NCBI GenBank assembly: GCA_949286165.1
Contig: CASDZK010000005.1
Coordinates: forward strand, 37,721 to 101,720
Length of the DNA: 64,000 bases
Direction of reading: 5' to 3'
DNA from: an uncultured Alistipes sp.
Lineage (GTDB): Bacteria > Bacteroidota > Bacteroidia > Bacteroidales > Rikenellaceae
Part shown: in pieces, positions 43,619 to 52,866 of the stretch
Layout of the letters: every line of letters starts with the position of its first letter
Numbering within the stretch: the first letter of the stretch is position 1
Made by a program: the position numbers and the translations under genes
The notes under the pieces: model-generated
Seen by the model: the letters and a program-made list of their open reading frames with translations, nothing else
What the model was told of the DNA's origin: nothing
Database searches by the model: none

Positions 43619-45829
43619 TTATTTATTAGAACCCCTTTTCTCTTTTTGAACCTGTTCCGATAGGAATTCCAGCGTTCCTCCCTGCAAGATTTCCTGGACG
43701 GGAATGAACGGAGTCGCCACTTCCTGGCCGTTGAACCGGATATGCGGCAGCGATTCTGCCGTTCCCAATTCCGGAGCTTTTATTTTCAACCGTTTCCCTT
43801 CCGGCAAACGGAAAGTTATCTCCCGGAAATTCGGAATGCCCAGCGCATATTCTCCCGAAGCGGGCGTCAAGGGATAGAATCCCAAGGAGCTGAACAGGTA
43901 CCAGGCGGACATTTGGCCGCAGTCGTCGTTGCCCGACAAGCCGTCAGGACGGTTTTTGTAGTGGGCGGACCGAATGGCCGGAACGCGTTGCTGCGTTTTG
44001 TCCAACCGTCCGCAATGATTGTACAGATAGACGTAATGGTGTCCCGGTTCGTTGTCGTGACGGTAATGCCCTTCGTCGAAATTCCGGTCGAGCAGGGCCG
44101 TGAATTTTTCTTTGCCTCCCATGAGATCGATCATGCCCGGCACATCCTGCATGACGCAGAACCGGTAGGTCCAGTTGGCCCCTTCCGTGAATCCCACGTC
44201 CGACCGGTCCCAACTGCCGTCCGACCGCCGGGCCTGGAAAAATCCCGTTTCGGGATTGTAAAGGTTCCGGTAATTTTGCGCCCGTTTCGTCAATATTTCA
44301 TAATCCGTTTCGTATCCGAGGCTTCGGGCCATTTGCGCAATGCAGTAGTCGTCTATGGCGAATTCCAAAGTGCGGGCTACCGCTTCATCGGTTTTGTCCG
44401 AGGCCACGTAACCCCGTTCCAGATAGGAGGTCAGTCCGCCGCGGGCTTCGTATCCCCCGTTCCAGTGGTGCCTGTCTCCCCAACGGTGCAACGTGTCGTT
44501 CAACGGCGGCTGGAAGGCGTTTTTCCGAATGGCGCGATACGCCTCTTCGGTATCGTAATCCCGGTATCCGTTGATGTATGCGTCGGCGATGACGGCGTCG
44601 GCATGGGTCCCTATCATGATATTGGTATAAGTGGGGTTCGGCCATTTGGGAATCCATCCGCCTTCGCGGTACATTTGCACCAGTGCGGCGATCATGGGGC
44701 TTACCCGTTCCGGTTGTGTCAGCAACAGCCACGGATGCTGGGCCCGGAACGTGTCCCACAAGGAATAGGCGTTGTAGGATTCTCCTTCGTGTACCCGGTC
44801 GTCGAACGGACTGTAATATTTTCCGTACTCGGAAAATTCCCGCGGATATTGCATGGTTCGGAAGAAAGCGGTATAGAAAACGGTCAGTTCGTCTTCCGAG
44901 CCTCCTTTGATCCGGATTTTGTCCAGTTCCGCCGCCCAGACTTTTTTTACTTCGTTCTTGATTTTATCGAAAGACGAACGTTCCGGCATTTCCCGTCTCA
45001 GGTTTTCTTCCGCCTGCTCGTAACCGATGAATGAGGAGGCGATCCGGATTTCCACGTTTTTCCCTTCCGTGCCGAACGCTATATAGCCGCCGGTGCGCGC
45101 TCCTTCGTCTTTCTTTTCTCCTTCCCTTACCGAGTCTTCTTTCCAGGTCCCGTAAGCGGCAAAAGGTTCGGAAAACTTCAATACGTAATACCCGCACAGG
45201 TTTTGCAGTTCCGGTCCGAGGTGGGTGTCGTGCCGTTCCCGGTTGCATATCCTCACTTCCTGTTTTTCCGGAATGATCTCGATGTCTCCGCCCGCGTTTT
45301 CCCGGCCTGCTTCCAGAAACAGCAACGCCTTTTCCTGTTCCGGATAGCGGATGCGGAAGAAGGAACATCGGGACGTTGCCGTGAATTCGGTCACGATTTC
45401 CCCTCCGGTTTCCGTTTCCGTCGCTACCCGGTAATAATACGGGGTGGCCGTCTCCCGGTTACGGTCTAACCGGACCGAACGTTCCTGCGGACTTATTTTC
45501 AGTTTTCCGCTTTGAGGCATCAGGGTAAAAAAGCCGTAATCGCCCATCCATACGGCCGGCTGGTGGGTAGCCATGAACCCGAGCAGACAGGTGTCGGCGT
45601 AATGGTACATGGTTTTGGAAATGCCGTTGAGACGCGTGACCGCACACCATTGCGTCATGCCGAACGGTTCGCTCACGGCCGGCGTAGTCCCGCCGTATTC
45701 GGTCGGATGGCTGCCGGTCGTGCCGATCATCATATTGACGTAATCCAACGGTTTTTGTGCGGAAAGCGAATGTGTCCCGCAGAGCAAAATCCACAGTATT
45801 GCCAGACTTTTTTCTTTTGCGTGCTTCAT
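43619..45829 (-). CDS. Glycoside hydrolase family 92, alpha-mannosidase
   Basis: The 736-residue secreted enzyme starts MKHAKEKSLAILWILLCGTHS, a cleavable signal. The N-terminal beta-sandwich opens with DYVNMMIGTTGSHPTEYGG. The (alpha/alpha)6 domain contains HRWGDRHHWNGGYEARGG, FTEGANWTYRF and SGNDDCGQMSAWYLFSSLGF, the calcium- and catalysis-related blocks of GH92. These calcium-dependent enzymes remove alpha-mannose from N-glycans or yeast mannan. An in-frame ATG exists at 45865, but the signal peptide begins at 45829. It stands alone between convergent and same-strand housekeeping genes. Confidence 0.92.
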   Translation of the reverse strand: MKHAKEKSLAILWILLCGTHSLSAQKPLDYVNMMIGTTGSHPTEYGGTTPAVSEPFGMTQWCAVTRLNGISKTMYHYADTCLLGFMATHQPAVWMGDYGFFTLMPQSGKLKISPQERSVRLDRNRETATPYYYRVATETETGGEIVTEFTATSRCSFFRIRYPEQEKALLFLEAGRENAGGDIEIIPEKQEVRICNRERHDTHLGPELQNLCGYYVLKFSEPFAAYGTWKEDSVREGEKKDEGARTGGYIAFGTEGKNVEIRIASSFIGYEQAEENLRREMPERSSFDKIKNEVKKVWAAELDKIRIKGGSEDELTVFYTAFFRTMQYPREFSEYGKYYSPFDDRVHEGESYNAYSLWDTFRAQHPWLLLTQPERVSPMIAALVQMYREGGWIPKWPNPTYTNIMIGTHADAVIADAYINGYRDYDTEEAYRAIRKNAFQPPLNDTLHRWGDRHHWNGGYEARGGLTSYLERGYVASDKTDEAVARTLEFAIDDYCIAQMARSLGYETDYEILTKRAQNYRNLYNPETGFFQARRSDGSWDRSDVGFTEGANWTYRFCVMQDVPGMIDLMGGKEKFTALLDRNFDEGHYRHDNEPGHHYVYLYNHCGRLDKTQQRVPAIRSAHYKNRPDGLSGNDDCGQMSAWYLFSSLGFYPLTPASGEYALGIPNFREITFRLPEGKRLKIKAPELGTAESLPHIRFNGQEVATPFIPVQEILQGGTLEFLSEQVQKEKRGSNK

Positions 45830-45963
45830 AGTCGTTCTTCGAAACGGTTTAGGTTTTCCCTGCATTTTTTTCGGTTCTGGTTCTCCTTTTCGGTCATACG
45901 GTTCCGCTGTTCGTCTTCAAAAAGATAGGAATCATTCGAAAATGGAGCTGAATGAAAATACGG

Positions 45964-47328
45964 TTAAAATGCGGTTTCTTCTTCTCCGAGCAGGGTAGCG
46001 GAGGTGCATGCCTTTACTTTCACGGTTACGTAATCGCCCGGTTTATGGTCTTTTCGCGGAAATACGATTACCTTGTTTTGCGAATTCCGGCCGAACAACT
46101 GGTTCTCGTCTCTTTTCGAGACGCCTTCTACCAATACTTCGAACCGTTTGCCGACGTCCCGTTGATTGCTTTTCAGCGATAATTCGTTTTGCAGGTTGAT
46201 GATTTCGGTCAGCCTTTTCGTCTTTTCCTCTTCCGGAATGTCGTCCGTCATGGTACGGAAAGCTTTGGTTCCCGGCCGCATGGAATATTTGAACATGTAT
46301 GCGAATTCATAACCCACTTCCCGCATCAGGGAGAGCGTCTGGGCATGATCTTCCGGCGTTTCGGTACAGAAACCCGCAATCACGTCCGTAGTGATGCTGC
46401 ATTCGGGCATGGCCTTCCGGATGGCGGCTATCCGTTCCAGATACCATTCGCGCGTATATTTCCGGTTCATCAACTGCAATATCCGCGTCGAACCCGATTG
46501 GGCGGGCAGATGGATGGCCTTGCAGATGTTCGGCGTTCGAGCCATCGTTTCGATCAGTTTGTCGCTGAGATCCTTCGGGTGCGAGGTCGCGAAGCGTACC
46601 CGCAACAGGGGCGATACGGCGGCCACCGCACGCATCAGGTCTGCGAAATCCGTTCCGTCCTCCGTCCATTGGTAAGAGTTCACGTTTTGTCCTAACAGAG
46701 TGACTTCCCGGTATCCTTTATCGAACAAATCCCGGACTTCCGACAGGATGGTCTGCGGATCGCGGCTGCGTTCCACTCCCCGGGTGTAAGGCACTACGCA
46801 GTAGGAACACATGTTGTTGCATCCCCGCATGATGGACACGAAAGCCGATACGCCGTTTTTGTCCAGGCGTACCGGTCTGATTTCGGCATAGGTCTCTTCT
46901 CTGGACAACAGCACGTTGATTCCTTTGTGTCCTTCCCGCGCGCTGCCCGCCAATACGGGGAGCGTCCGGTAAGCGTCCGGTCCGGCCACGATGTCCACGA
47001 TTTCTTCCTTTTCGATCAGTCGTTCTTTCAGCCGTTCGGCCATGCAGCCGATTACGCCGACGATCAGGGAAGGTTTCTTTTTCTTGAAGGCGGCCAGTTC
47101 TCTCAAGCGGCCGAAAATACGCTGTTCCGCATTGTCGCGGATCGAACAGGTATTGATTAATATGATGTCGGCTTCGCCGGGCTGTGTCGTATGGGTATAA
47201 CCGTGTTCCTGCATGATGGAGAGGACCACTTCGCTGTCGCCCACGTTCATTTGGCAGCCGTAGGTCTCTATATACAGTTTCATGTCCCGGTCGATGACCG
47301 GACGTATAAATGTGCGTTTCGTATTCAT
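45964..47328 (-). CDS. miaB: tRNA-2-methylthio-N6-dimethylallyladenosine synthase
   Basis: The 454-residue radical-SAM methylthiotransferase modifies A37 of tRNAs that read UNN codons. The N-terminal domain holds the first cluster Cys (ETYGCQMNVGDSE, then NTCSIRDNAEQ and GVIGCMAERLKE). The radical-SAM motif is CNNMCSYC, and a TRAM domain ends the protein. The start could be 47328 or the inner ATG at 47283 (MKLYIETYGC); the promoter position permits both. Confidence 0.95.
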   Translation of the reverse strand: MNTKRTFIRPVIDRDMKLYIETYGCQMNVGDSEVVLSIMQEHGYTHTTQPGEADIILINTCSIRDNAEQRIFGRLRELAAFKKKKPSLIVGVIGCMAERLKERLIEKEEIVDIVAGPDAYRTLPVLAGSAREGHKGINVLLSREETYAEIRPVRLDKNGVSAFVSIMRGCNNMCSYCVVPYTRGVERSRDPQTILSEVRDLFDKGYREVTLLGQNVNSYQWTEDGTDFADLMRAVAAVSPLLRVRFATSHPKDLSDKLIETMARTPNICKAIHLPAQSGSTRILQLMNRKYTREWYLERIAAIRKAMPECSITTDVIAGFCTETPEDHAQTLSLMREVGYEFAYMFKYSMRPGTKAFRTMTDDIPEEEKTKRLTEIINLQNELSLKSNQRDVGKRFEVLVEGVSKRDENQLFGRNSQNKVIVFPRKDHKPGDYVTVKVKACTSATLLGEEETAF

Positions 47329-47354
47329 GAAGTTTCTTCCGAAATGATGGATGG

Positions 47355-47386
47355 CAAATATAGTAATTCCTTTCCGGACGGGGAAA
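47355..47386 (-). promoter_or_regulatory. Promoter of miaB
   Basis: Minus-strand TATATTTG (47355-47362) is a full -7 match, with TTTC (47383-47386) 20 bp upstream as a one-off -33 element. It gives a 5' leader of about 20 nt for a start at 47328. Confidence 0.55.
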
Positions 47387-47390
47387 CGGC

Positions 47391-48734
47391 CTATCGGTCG
47401 AATTCCAGCGCCATGCCCCGAAATTCCTCGTCCAGTACGCCGTTGTCATATACCGGGGTGCCGTTCACGAATGTATGGGTTACCCGACATGAAAAGGCAT
47501 GCCCTTCGAAAGGGGACCATCCGCATTTGTATAAAATGTTGTCGGACGTTACGGTCCACGGCTCTTTCCGTGTTATTACGGCGATGTCCGCGAAATAGCC
47601 CGGACGGAGAAAACCCCTTTCCCGGACGTTGAACAACCGGGCCGGCGTGTGCGCCATTTTTTCCACGACCGTTTCCGGAGTAAAAATTCCCTGTTCCGCC
47701 AGGTCCATCATTGCGGTCAGCGAATGTTGCACGAGGGGGCCTCCCGAAGGCGCTTCCAGATAAGGCCGCCGTTTTTCTTCCAGCGTGTGCGGGGCGTGGT
47801 CGGTCGCCACTACGTCGATGCGTCCTTTTTTCAGGGCTTCCCGCAATCCGTCGCGGTCCGCCTGCGTTTTTATGGCGGGGTTCCATTTGATGAAATTCCC
47901 TTTCTCGGCGTAATCCGCGTCGGTAAACCACAGATGGTGGACGCAGACTTCGCAGGTTACCGCTTTGGCCTGTACCGGACGCGCGTCGAACAGTTCCGTT
48001 TCCCTGCGGGTGCTGAGATGGAGCACGTGCAAACGCCCTCCGTACTTATGGGCCAGTTCCACCGCTTTGGCGGTGGAGGCGTAGCAGGCTTCCGCGCTTC
48101 GGATAGCCGGATGAGCCGAAGCCGTGAGGCTGTCGCCATACAGGGCTTTGTACCGTTTCATGTTTTCCCGGATAACGCTTTCTTCCTCGCAGTGCGTCGC
48201 AATCAGCAGCGGAGAGGACGAGAAAAGCCTTACGAGCATTTCCTGGCTGTCCACTAACATATTGCCGGTAGAAGAACCCATGAACACTTTGATTCCGCAT
48301 ACTTTCCGGATATCGGCCTTTTCGATGACGTCGAAATTGGTATTGGTGGCGCCGAGATAGAACGAATAGTTGGCCAGCGAATTGGCGGCTGCCGTTTCGT
48401 GTTTCCACGCCAACGCTTCGGGAGTCGTCGTGGTCGGCTGCGTATTGGGCATTTCCATATAAGAAGTTACCCCGCCCGCAACGGCGGCCCGGGATTCGCT
48501 GTGTATGTCGCCTTTATGGGTCAGTCCCGGTTCGCGGAAATGCACCTGGTCGTCGATGGCTCCGGGAACGATATACCCGCCCGCGGCGTCCGTCGCGGTG
48601 TCGTATTCGTCTTTTTTTCCGGTAAATTTTCCTTCTTTTACGGCTGAAATCCGTGTCCCTTCTATGATGACGTAACCTTCGTAACGGCGGTTCTCATTTA
48701 CGATAATGCCGTTGTATATCAATCTTTTTTTCAT
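47391..48734 (-). CDS. pyrC: Dihydroorotase (amidohydrolase)
   Basis: The 447-residue enzyme closes carbamoyl-aspartate to dihydroorotate in pyrimidine synthesis. The metal-site motif reads DDQVHFREPGLTHKGD, so the first His of the usual HxH is Gln, a variant I believe recurs in Bacteroidota class I dihydroorotases. Other ligands are present: KVFMGSSTGNML (carboxylated Lys), IATHCEEES, LHVLHLS and ATDHAPHT. It begins 1 bp after the GT2 stop codon, so the two minus-strand genes are co-transcribed. Confidence 0.92.
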   Translation of the reverse strand: MKKRLIYNGIIVNENRRYEGYVIIEGTRISAVKEGKFTGKKDEYDTATDAAGGYIVPGAIDDQVHFREPGLTHKGDIHSESRAAVAGGVTSYMEMPNTQPTTTTPEALAWKHETAAANSLANYSFYLGATNTNFDVIEKADIRKVCGIKVFMGSSTGNMLVDSQEMLVRLFSSSPLLIATHCEEESVIRENMKRYKALYGDSLTASAHPAIRSAEACYASTAKAVELAHKYGGRLHVLHLSTRRETELFDARPVQAKAVTCEVCVHHLWFTDADYAEKGNFIKWNPAIKTQADRDGLREALKKGRIDVVATDHAPHTLEEKRRPYLEAPSGGPLVQHSLTAMMDLAEQGIFTPETVVEKMAHTPARLFNVRERGFLRPGYFADIAVITRKEPWTVTSDNILYKCGWSPFEGHAFSCRVTHTFVNGTPVYDNGVLDEEFRGMALEFDR

Positions 48735-49460
48735 TTATGCACGATATTTATATATGCGGAACGGCAGTTTCAGCACGCCCCAGAAAGCCTCTCCGAAAAT
48801 TCCGCTGCTCATTTTCGAATTGCCGGCCTTTCGGTCGGTAAATATGATGGGGACTTCTTCCAACCGGAACCCCAAACGCCAGGCGGTATATTTCATTTCG
48901 ATCTGGAAGCCGTATCCTTTCATCCGTATGCGGTCCAACCGCATGGCTCTCAGAACGCGGGAGGAATAACAAATGAAACCGGCCGTGGCGTCCTTGATCG
49001 GCATTCGCGTCACTAAACGCACGTAAACCGAAGCGTAGTAGGACATGATGACGCGTCCGATCGGCCAGTTTACGACGTTTACTCCGGTTTTGTAGCGGGA
49101 GCCGATCGAAACGTCCGCTCCGCCGTCCCGGCAGGCCCGGTACAATTCGATTAAATCGGCCGGATTGTGCGAAAAATCGGCATCCATTTCGAAAATATAG
49201 TCATAGCCGCGTTTCAACGCCCAGTCGAATCCGGTCAGATAGGCCGTTCCGAGTCCTAATTTGCCGCTGCGTTCCAACAGGTGCAACCGTTCGGAATGTT
49301 CCGTCTGCAGGCGTTTTACGATAGCGGCCGTCCCGTCCGGCGATCCGTCGTCTATTACCAGAATTTCGAATCGTTCGGGCAATGAGAAAACGGCTTTTAT
49401 GATCGCTTCCGCATTCTCCTTTTCGTTGTATGTAGGAATGATGACGATGTTCTTATCCAT
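48735..49460 (-). CDS. Polyprenol-phosphate mannosyltransferase-like GT2 glycosyltransferase
   Basis: The 241-residue enzyme has the GT-A landmarks VIIPTYNEKENAEAI, VIDDGSPDGTA and the metal-binding FEMDADFSHNP. These match dolichol/polyprenol-phosphate mannose synthases that lack membrane helices. It should move mannose (or another hexose) from a nucleotide sugar to undecaprenyl phosphate on the cytoplasmic face. This lipid donor is used in protein O-glycosylation or glycan assembly. pyrC follows directly. Confidence 0.88.
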   Translation of the reverse strand: MDKNIVIIPTYNEKENAEAIIKAVFSLPERFEILVIDDGSPDGTAAIVKRLQTEHSERLHLLERSGKLGLGTAYLTGFDWALKRGYDYIFEMDADFSHNPADLIELYRACRDGGADVSIGSRYKTGVNVVNWPIGRVIMSYYASVYVRLVTRMPIKDATAGFICYSSRVLRAMRLDRIRMKGYGFQIEMKYTAWRLGFRLEEVPIIFTDRKAGNSKMSSGIFGEAFWGVLKLPFRIYKYRA

Positions 49461-49569
49461 GTATGCGAGGTTAATGACCTATCCGCCGTTTCGGCAGAAA
49501 ACGGCCCGAATAGCCTACCAAAGGAACTAAAAAAACGGCGAAAAATAAAACATCTCGTGAAAAAATGAA

Positions 49570-49577
49570 TACCTTTG
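49570..49577 (+). promoter_or_regulatory. -7 element upstream of the GH20-like gene
   Basis: TACCTTTG matches TAnnTTTG, about 100 bp before the start codon at 49675. No clear -33 TTG is visible. Confidence 0.4.
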
Positions 49578-49674
49578 CAGAATTATTGCCGTTCTGTTCA
49601 GAGTAACTTGCAGGTTGTCATATCGATAGGTTGGGGACGGCAGTAGAAGTTTTATGCAGACACGTCTTTATTTT

Positions 49675-50703
49675 ATGAATACTTTTACACGTTATTCCGT
49701 TTTTCTTTTGTTGTTCGCAGGTTTGTCGGTTCCCGTTCGGGCCGGAAATCCCAAAGGGTTCAAGGATTTTTTCAAAAAGAAAGAGACCGTGGCGGAAACG
49801 GCGGCTCCTTCCGCTGTTACGGCACATTTCAATCTGGGAAAGTCTTTTCATATCGTGGCTTCTCATGAAGACAAGGAGGGAATGCAGGCGGCCCGGAAAA
49901 TCGACGCTTTTCTGCAAACGAAGGGAGTGCATGCCGAAGTAACGAACGTCAAGGCCCGGCGGAATATCATCGTACAGCAGGTGCAGAGCATACCTACGGT
50001 AGCGCCGGAAATTCAGGACGCCTACCTGGTCGAGGTGTCCAAAAATCAGGTGCTGGTCCGTTTCACTTCGCCGCTTTCGGCCGTATGGGCTTATAACGCT
50101 TTCGTTTCGCTTTATGGACAGCGGGATAATGTTTTGTCGAAAATAACGAAAAAGAACAAAAATTACCTGAAGGGCGATCGCCTGATCGCTACGCAGGGCG
50201 AGGAAGGCGATAGCGATGTCGTGGATTTCACGAAGCAGGAAGGAGCCGATGTGGCCCGGGCGAAAGCCGTCATTGACCAATGCAAGAAAAACGATATTCT
50301 TTCCGTCTATTTGGTGTTTGTTTCCGGGCAGGGCTGGAAGGTGGAAAGCGACGTCATGAAATTGGTCAATCCGTTCGACAATCTTTGCGCGTCGGGAGGT
50401 TTCGATTACCGTTCCGTCAATGAGATCGGCGATTATGCCGCGGATAACGGCGTGACCGTTATTCCCGTGTTCGATTTCGTGTCGGAGGACAATCCCTGTT
50501 TCCTGCAATTTACCGGCCATCCGGTACATTCGGTGGAGGGGTTGCGTTTTTCCCGGGCCTTTCTGGATGAATTTTGCAAGCGGACCTCTTTCGAAACCGT
50601 TTCTTTGGGGCGTAAGGTCGATGACGAGGAGATCAGACGGAAATACGTGGTTCCGTTGGTCGAAGTGCTCGAAAAGCATGGCCGTAAAGCCGTTTTGTAT
50701 TAA
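49675..50703 (+). CDS. Secreted GH20-like protein, probable pseudoenzyme
   Basis: A 342-residue protein with a signal peptide (MNTFTRYSVFLLLFAGLSVP). Residues about 60-150 resemble the alpha/beta domain before hexosaminidase barrels (QVLVRFTSPLSAVWAYNAFV). The next part looks like the first strands of a GH20 barrel (DILSVYLVFVSGQGWKVES, YRSVNEIGDYAADNGVTVIP). The catalytic Asp-Glu pair is not found; the corresponding strand reads ETVSLGRKVDDEE, and the protein ends half-way through a normal barrel. I infer a degenerate, sugar-binding or structural relative of beta-hexosaminidases. A second upstream ATG at 49654 is possible. The match is by eye and moderately uncertain. ppa follows after 38 bp. 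Confidence 0.55.
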   Translation: MNTFTRYSVFLLLFAGLSVPVRAGNPKGFKDFFKKKETVAETAAPSAVTAHFNLGKSFHIVASHEDKEGMQAARKIDAFLQTKGVHAEVTNVKARRNIIVQQVQSIPTVAPEIQDAYLVEVSKNQVLVRFTSPLSAVWAYNAFVSLYGQRDNVLSKITKKNKNYLKGDRLIATQGEEGDSDVVDFTKQEGADVARAKAVIDQCKKNDILSVYLVFVSGQGWKVESDVMKLVNPFDNLCASGGFDYRSVNEIGDYAADNGVTVIPVFDFVSEDNPCFLQFTGHPVHSVEGLRFSRAFLDEFCKRTSFETVSLGRKVDDEEIRRKYVVPLVEVLEKHGRKAVLY

Positions 50704-50741
50704 GCGGCGTTTTTGTTCGATGTTTAAAAACCAATAGAGAT

Positions 50742-51413
50742 ATGTCTAAACTGATGGATCCCATTGTGGGAAAACTGATGGGGCTGCGCTATAAGTCGCA
50801 TCCCTGGCATGGCGTGAATATCGGAGACGAAGCGCCTGATTTGGTCATGTGTTTTATCGAAATGGTATCTACCGATACCGTGAAATACGAAGTAGACAAG
50901 GAGTCCGGTTATTTGAGACTGGACCGTCCCCAGAAATATTCCAATACCATTCCCGCCTTGTACGGTTTTATTCCCCAGACGTACAGCGGCGATCAGGTGG
51001 CGGCCTGGTCGAACGAAAAATTGAACCGTCAGGATATTAAAGGGGACGGCGATCCGATCGATATCTGCGTATTGACCGAAAAGACCATTACGCACGGGGA
51101 TATTATCGTGCATGCCAAACCGATCGGAGGGTTCCGGATGATCGACAGCGGGCAGGCGGACGATAAGATCATTGCCGTTTTGGCGCACGACGCGGTGTAC
51201 GGCAATTACGAGAATCTCGACGAACTGCCCCCTTTGGTGGTGGAAAGGTTACGCCATTATTTCCTGACTTACAAGGATCTGCCCGGCGAGAAACGCCATT
51301 GCGAGATTACCCATATCTATAATTCGGACGAGGCGAGAAGCATCATTTGCAAATCCATGGACGATTACGATAACAAATTCAACAATCTGACGATGATGCT
51401 GAATATCAAATAA
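50742..51413 (+). CDS. ppa: Inorganic pyrophosphatase, family I
   Basis: The 223-residue cytosolic enzyme splits pyrophosphate and so pulls biosynthetic reactions forward. The metal-binding motif is GDGDPIDICVLTE, and YGFIPQTYSGDQ is a second landmark. It is longer than the 175-residue E. coli enzyme, mainly at both ends, as in other Bacteroidota. A strong terminator follows. Confidence 0.94.
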   Translation: MSKLMDPIVGKLMGLRYKSHPWHGVNIGDEAPDLVMCFIEMVSTDTVKYEVDKESGYLRLDRPQKYSNTIPALYGFIPQTYSGDQVAAWSNEKLNRQDIKGDGDPIDICVLTEKTITHGDIIVHAKPIGGFRMIDSGQADDKIIAVLAHDAVYGNYENLDELPPLVVERLRHYFLTYKDLPGEKRHCEITHIYNSDEARSIICKSMDDYDNKFNNLTMMLNIK

Positions 51414-51434
51414 TGGGTTTGTACGCCTGTCTGT

Positions 51435-51472
51435 AAACGGGGATGGACCGCATGGCCCATCCCCGTTTTTTA
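51435..51472 (+). terminator. Terminator of ppa
   Basis: AAACGGGGATGG (51435-51446) pairs with CCATCCCCGTTT (51457-51468) and is followed by more T residues. Confidence 0.85.
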
Positions 51473-51486
51473 TGTTGCGGTAAAAT

Positions 51487-51951
51487 TTACAAAACCGGAT
51501 ATTCCGTTTCATAGCGGCCTTCCTGAAATATTTCCAGCAGCTCTTTTGCCAGCCGTTTCGCCGCGGGGAGGTCATTCAGTCGGTAATTGCCGCATTGTTG
51601 CGGATTGGCGGCGGGTATCTCGTCGATTTCCAGGATGTACTCGAACGCCTTGCGCAGGTAAAAGGCGATTTCCGGGATTTCCGTTTCCCGATTCAGCAAC
51701 AGATAAAAACCGGTACAGCATCCCATGGGACCTACGTACAGGATATGGTCGCGAAAGGAGGCGCTTCCGCGCAGCGACGAGGCCAGGCAATGTTCGAAGG
51801 TGTGCATCACGGCGCTCGAAATTCCTTTTGTCTGCGATTCGGCGGGAGCGATGAACCGCAAGTCGTAAGTATATACTTTTCCGGGTTCGGCCTGCAAATA
51901 AATGCCCGGTTTCAGCCGGGTATGGTCGATGGTAAAGGATACGGGTGTCAT
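51487..51951 (-). CDS. luxS: S-ribosylhomocysteine lyase
   Basis: The 154-residue metalloenzyme splits S-ribosylhomocysteine into homocysteine and the autoinducer-2 precursor. Metal ligands H50 and H54 are in HTFEHCLA, and C120 is in QCGNYR. E53 is the general base and C78 in MGCCTGFY the catalytic acid/base. The residue after C78 is Cys where the family normally has Arg (MGCRTGFY). All other residues are intact, so activity is expected. It is transcribed divergently from the DeoR-led operon. Confidence 0.93.
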   Translation of the reverse strand: MTPVSFTIDHTRLKPGIYLQAEPGKVYTYDLRFIAPAESQTKGISSAVMHTFEHCLASSLRGSASFRDHILYVGPMGCCTGFYLLLNRETEIPEIAFYLRKAFEYILEIDEIPAANPQQCGNYRLNDLPAAKRLAKELLEIFQEGRYETEYPVL

Positions 51952-52023
51952 CTCTTTCTTGTTGATTATCGGGATAAAGATAGGGAAAAAGGGAAAGAGA
52001 ATCGAAAAAAAGTAAAAAATGTT

Positions 52024-52053
52024 TTTGCGGTAAAAAACAAATGCATATATTTG
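52024..52053 (+). promoter_or_regulatory. Promoter of the DeoR-led catabolic operon
   Basis: TTTG (52024-52027), 18 bp, TATATTTG (52046-52053). Both boxes are consensus. The box overlaps an in-frame ATG at 52041, which therefore cannot be the translation start of the downstream gene. Confidence 0.75.
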
Positions 52054-52085
52054 CAGAAAAGAAATCGAAAGAAAATAAAAAAGAA

Positions 52086-52841
52086 ATGCAAAGCAAACTA
52101 AAGGATCGGGAAAAACAAATTCTGCAGCTTCTTTACGAAGAGGAGGGAATCTCCATGCAGAAGTTGTGCGAAATTTTTAATGTAACGGTGGTTACGATAC
52201 GGAAAGATCTCGATCGTTTGGAAGCGAATGGGCTGATTGTCCGGACGCACGGCGGAGCTTATCCTTTGTACGACAAGGAATTGATGGACCGCAAGAAAGA
52301 GAATGCGGAAGAAAAGATGCGCATCGCCAAAACGGCGGCGGAGATGATCGGCGACGGCGAACGTGTCATGATTACTTCCGGTACGACGACTTCCCTGATT
52401 CCTAAATTCCTGTACGGCAAACGCAATGTGCATATCGTGACCAATTCCACGCTGCTGTTGACGTACAGCCGGATGAATCCGAACGTGAGCGTGACTTTGC
52501 TGGGTGGGGAGTTCATGTCCGACGCGGAAGCGCTGACCGGTTCCGTGACCCTGCGCGAATTGGACATGTTCCATACGGATAAGGCGTTTATCGGATGCGA
52601 CGGTTTTTCTTTGGAAGGAGGAGTTTCGGCCAATCATCCCGAGCTGGCGGAAGTTTGCCGGAAAATCATTGCCCGGACCAATAAACTGTATCTGTTGTCC
52701 GATTCGTCGAAATACGATAAAACGGGTTTCGCCTATATCGACAGAGTAGAGAATGTCGATACGCTGATTACGGATTCCGGCCTTTCCGATGCCGGAGCGG
52801 CGAGTCTGAAAAAAATCGGCGTTGATGTGGTAAGAGTTTGA
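52086..52841 (+). CDS. DeoR-family transcriptional regulator
   Basis: The 251-residue protein has a winged HTH at about 5-57 (QKLCEIFNVTVVTIRKDLDR) and the DeoR sugar-phosphate sensor domain at about 75-235 (ITSGTTTSLIPKFL, TGSVTLRELDMFHTDKAFIG, LLSDSSKYDKTGF). Such proteins usually repress a neighbouring sugar operon until a phosphorylated intermediate binds. I start at 52086 because the promoter lies over the upstream ATG. It is 25 bp before the first SDR gene, so it is probably autoregulated with the operon. Confidence 0.92.
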   Translation: MQSKLKDREKQILQLLYEEEGISMQKLCEIFNVTVVTIRKDLDRLEANGLIVRTHGGAYPLYDKELMDRKKENAEEKMRIAKTAAEMIGDGERVMITSGTTTSLIPKFLYGKRNVHIVTNSTLLLTYSRMNPNVSVTLLGGEFMSDAEALTGSVTLRELDMFHTDKAFIGCDGFSLEGGVSANHPELAEVCRKIIARTNKLYLLSDSSKYDKTGFAYIDRVENVDTLITDSGLSDAGAASLKKIGVDVVRV

Positions 52842-52866
52842 TTTTTAATACATAGAACCTAAAATT

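Noticed and set aside
52041..52085. Upstream in-frame ATG of the DeoR gene
   Set aside because: The consensus -7 box TATATTTG (52046-52053) lies over and after it, so this ATG would not be in the mRNA.
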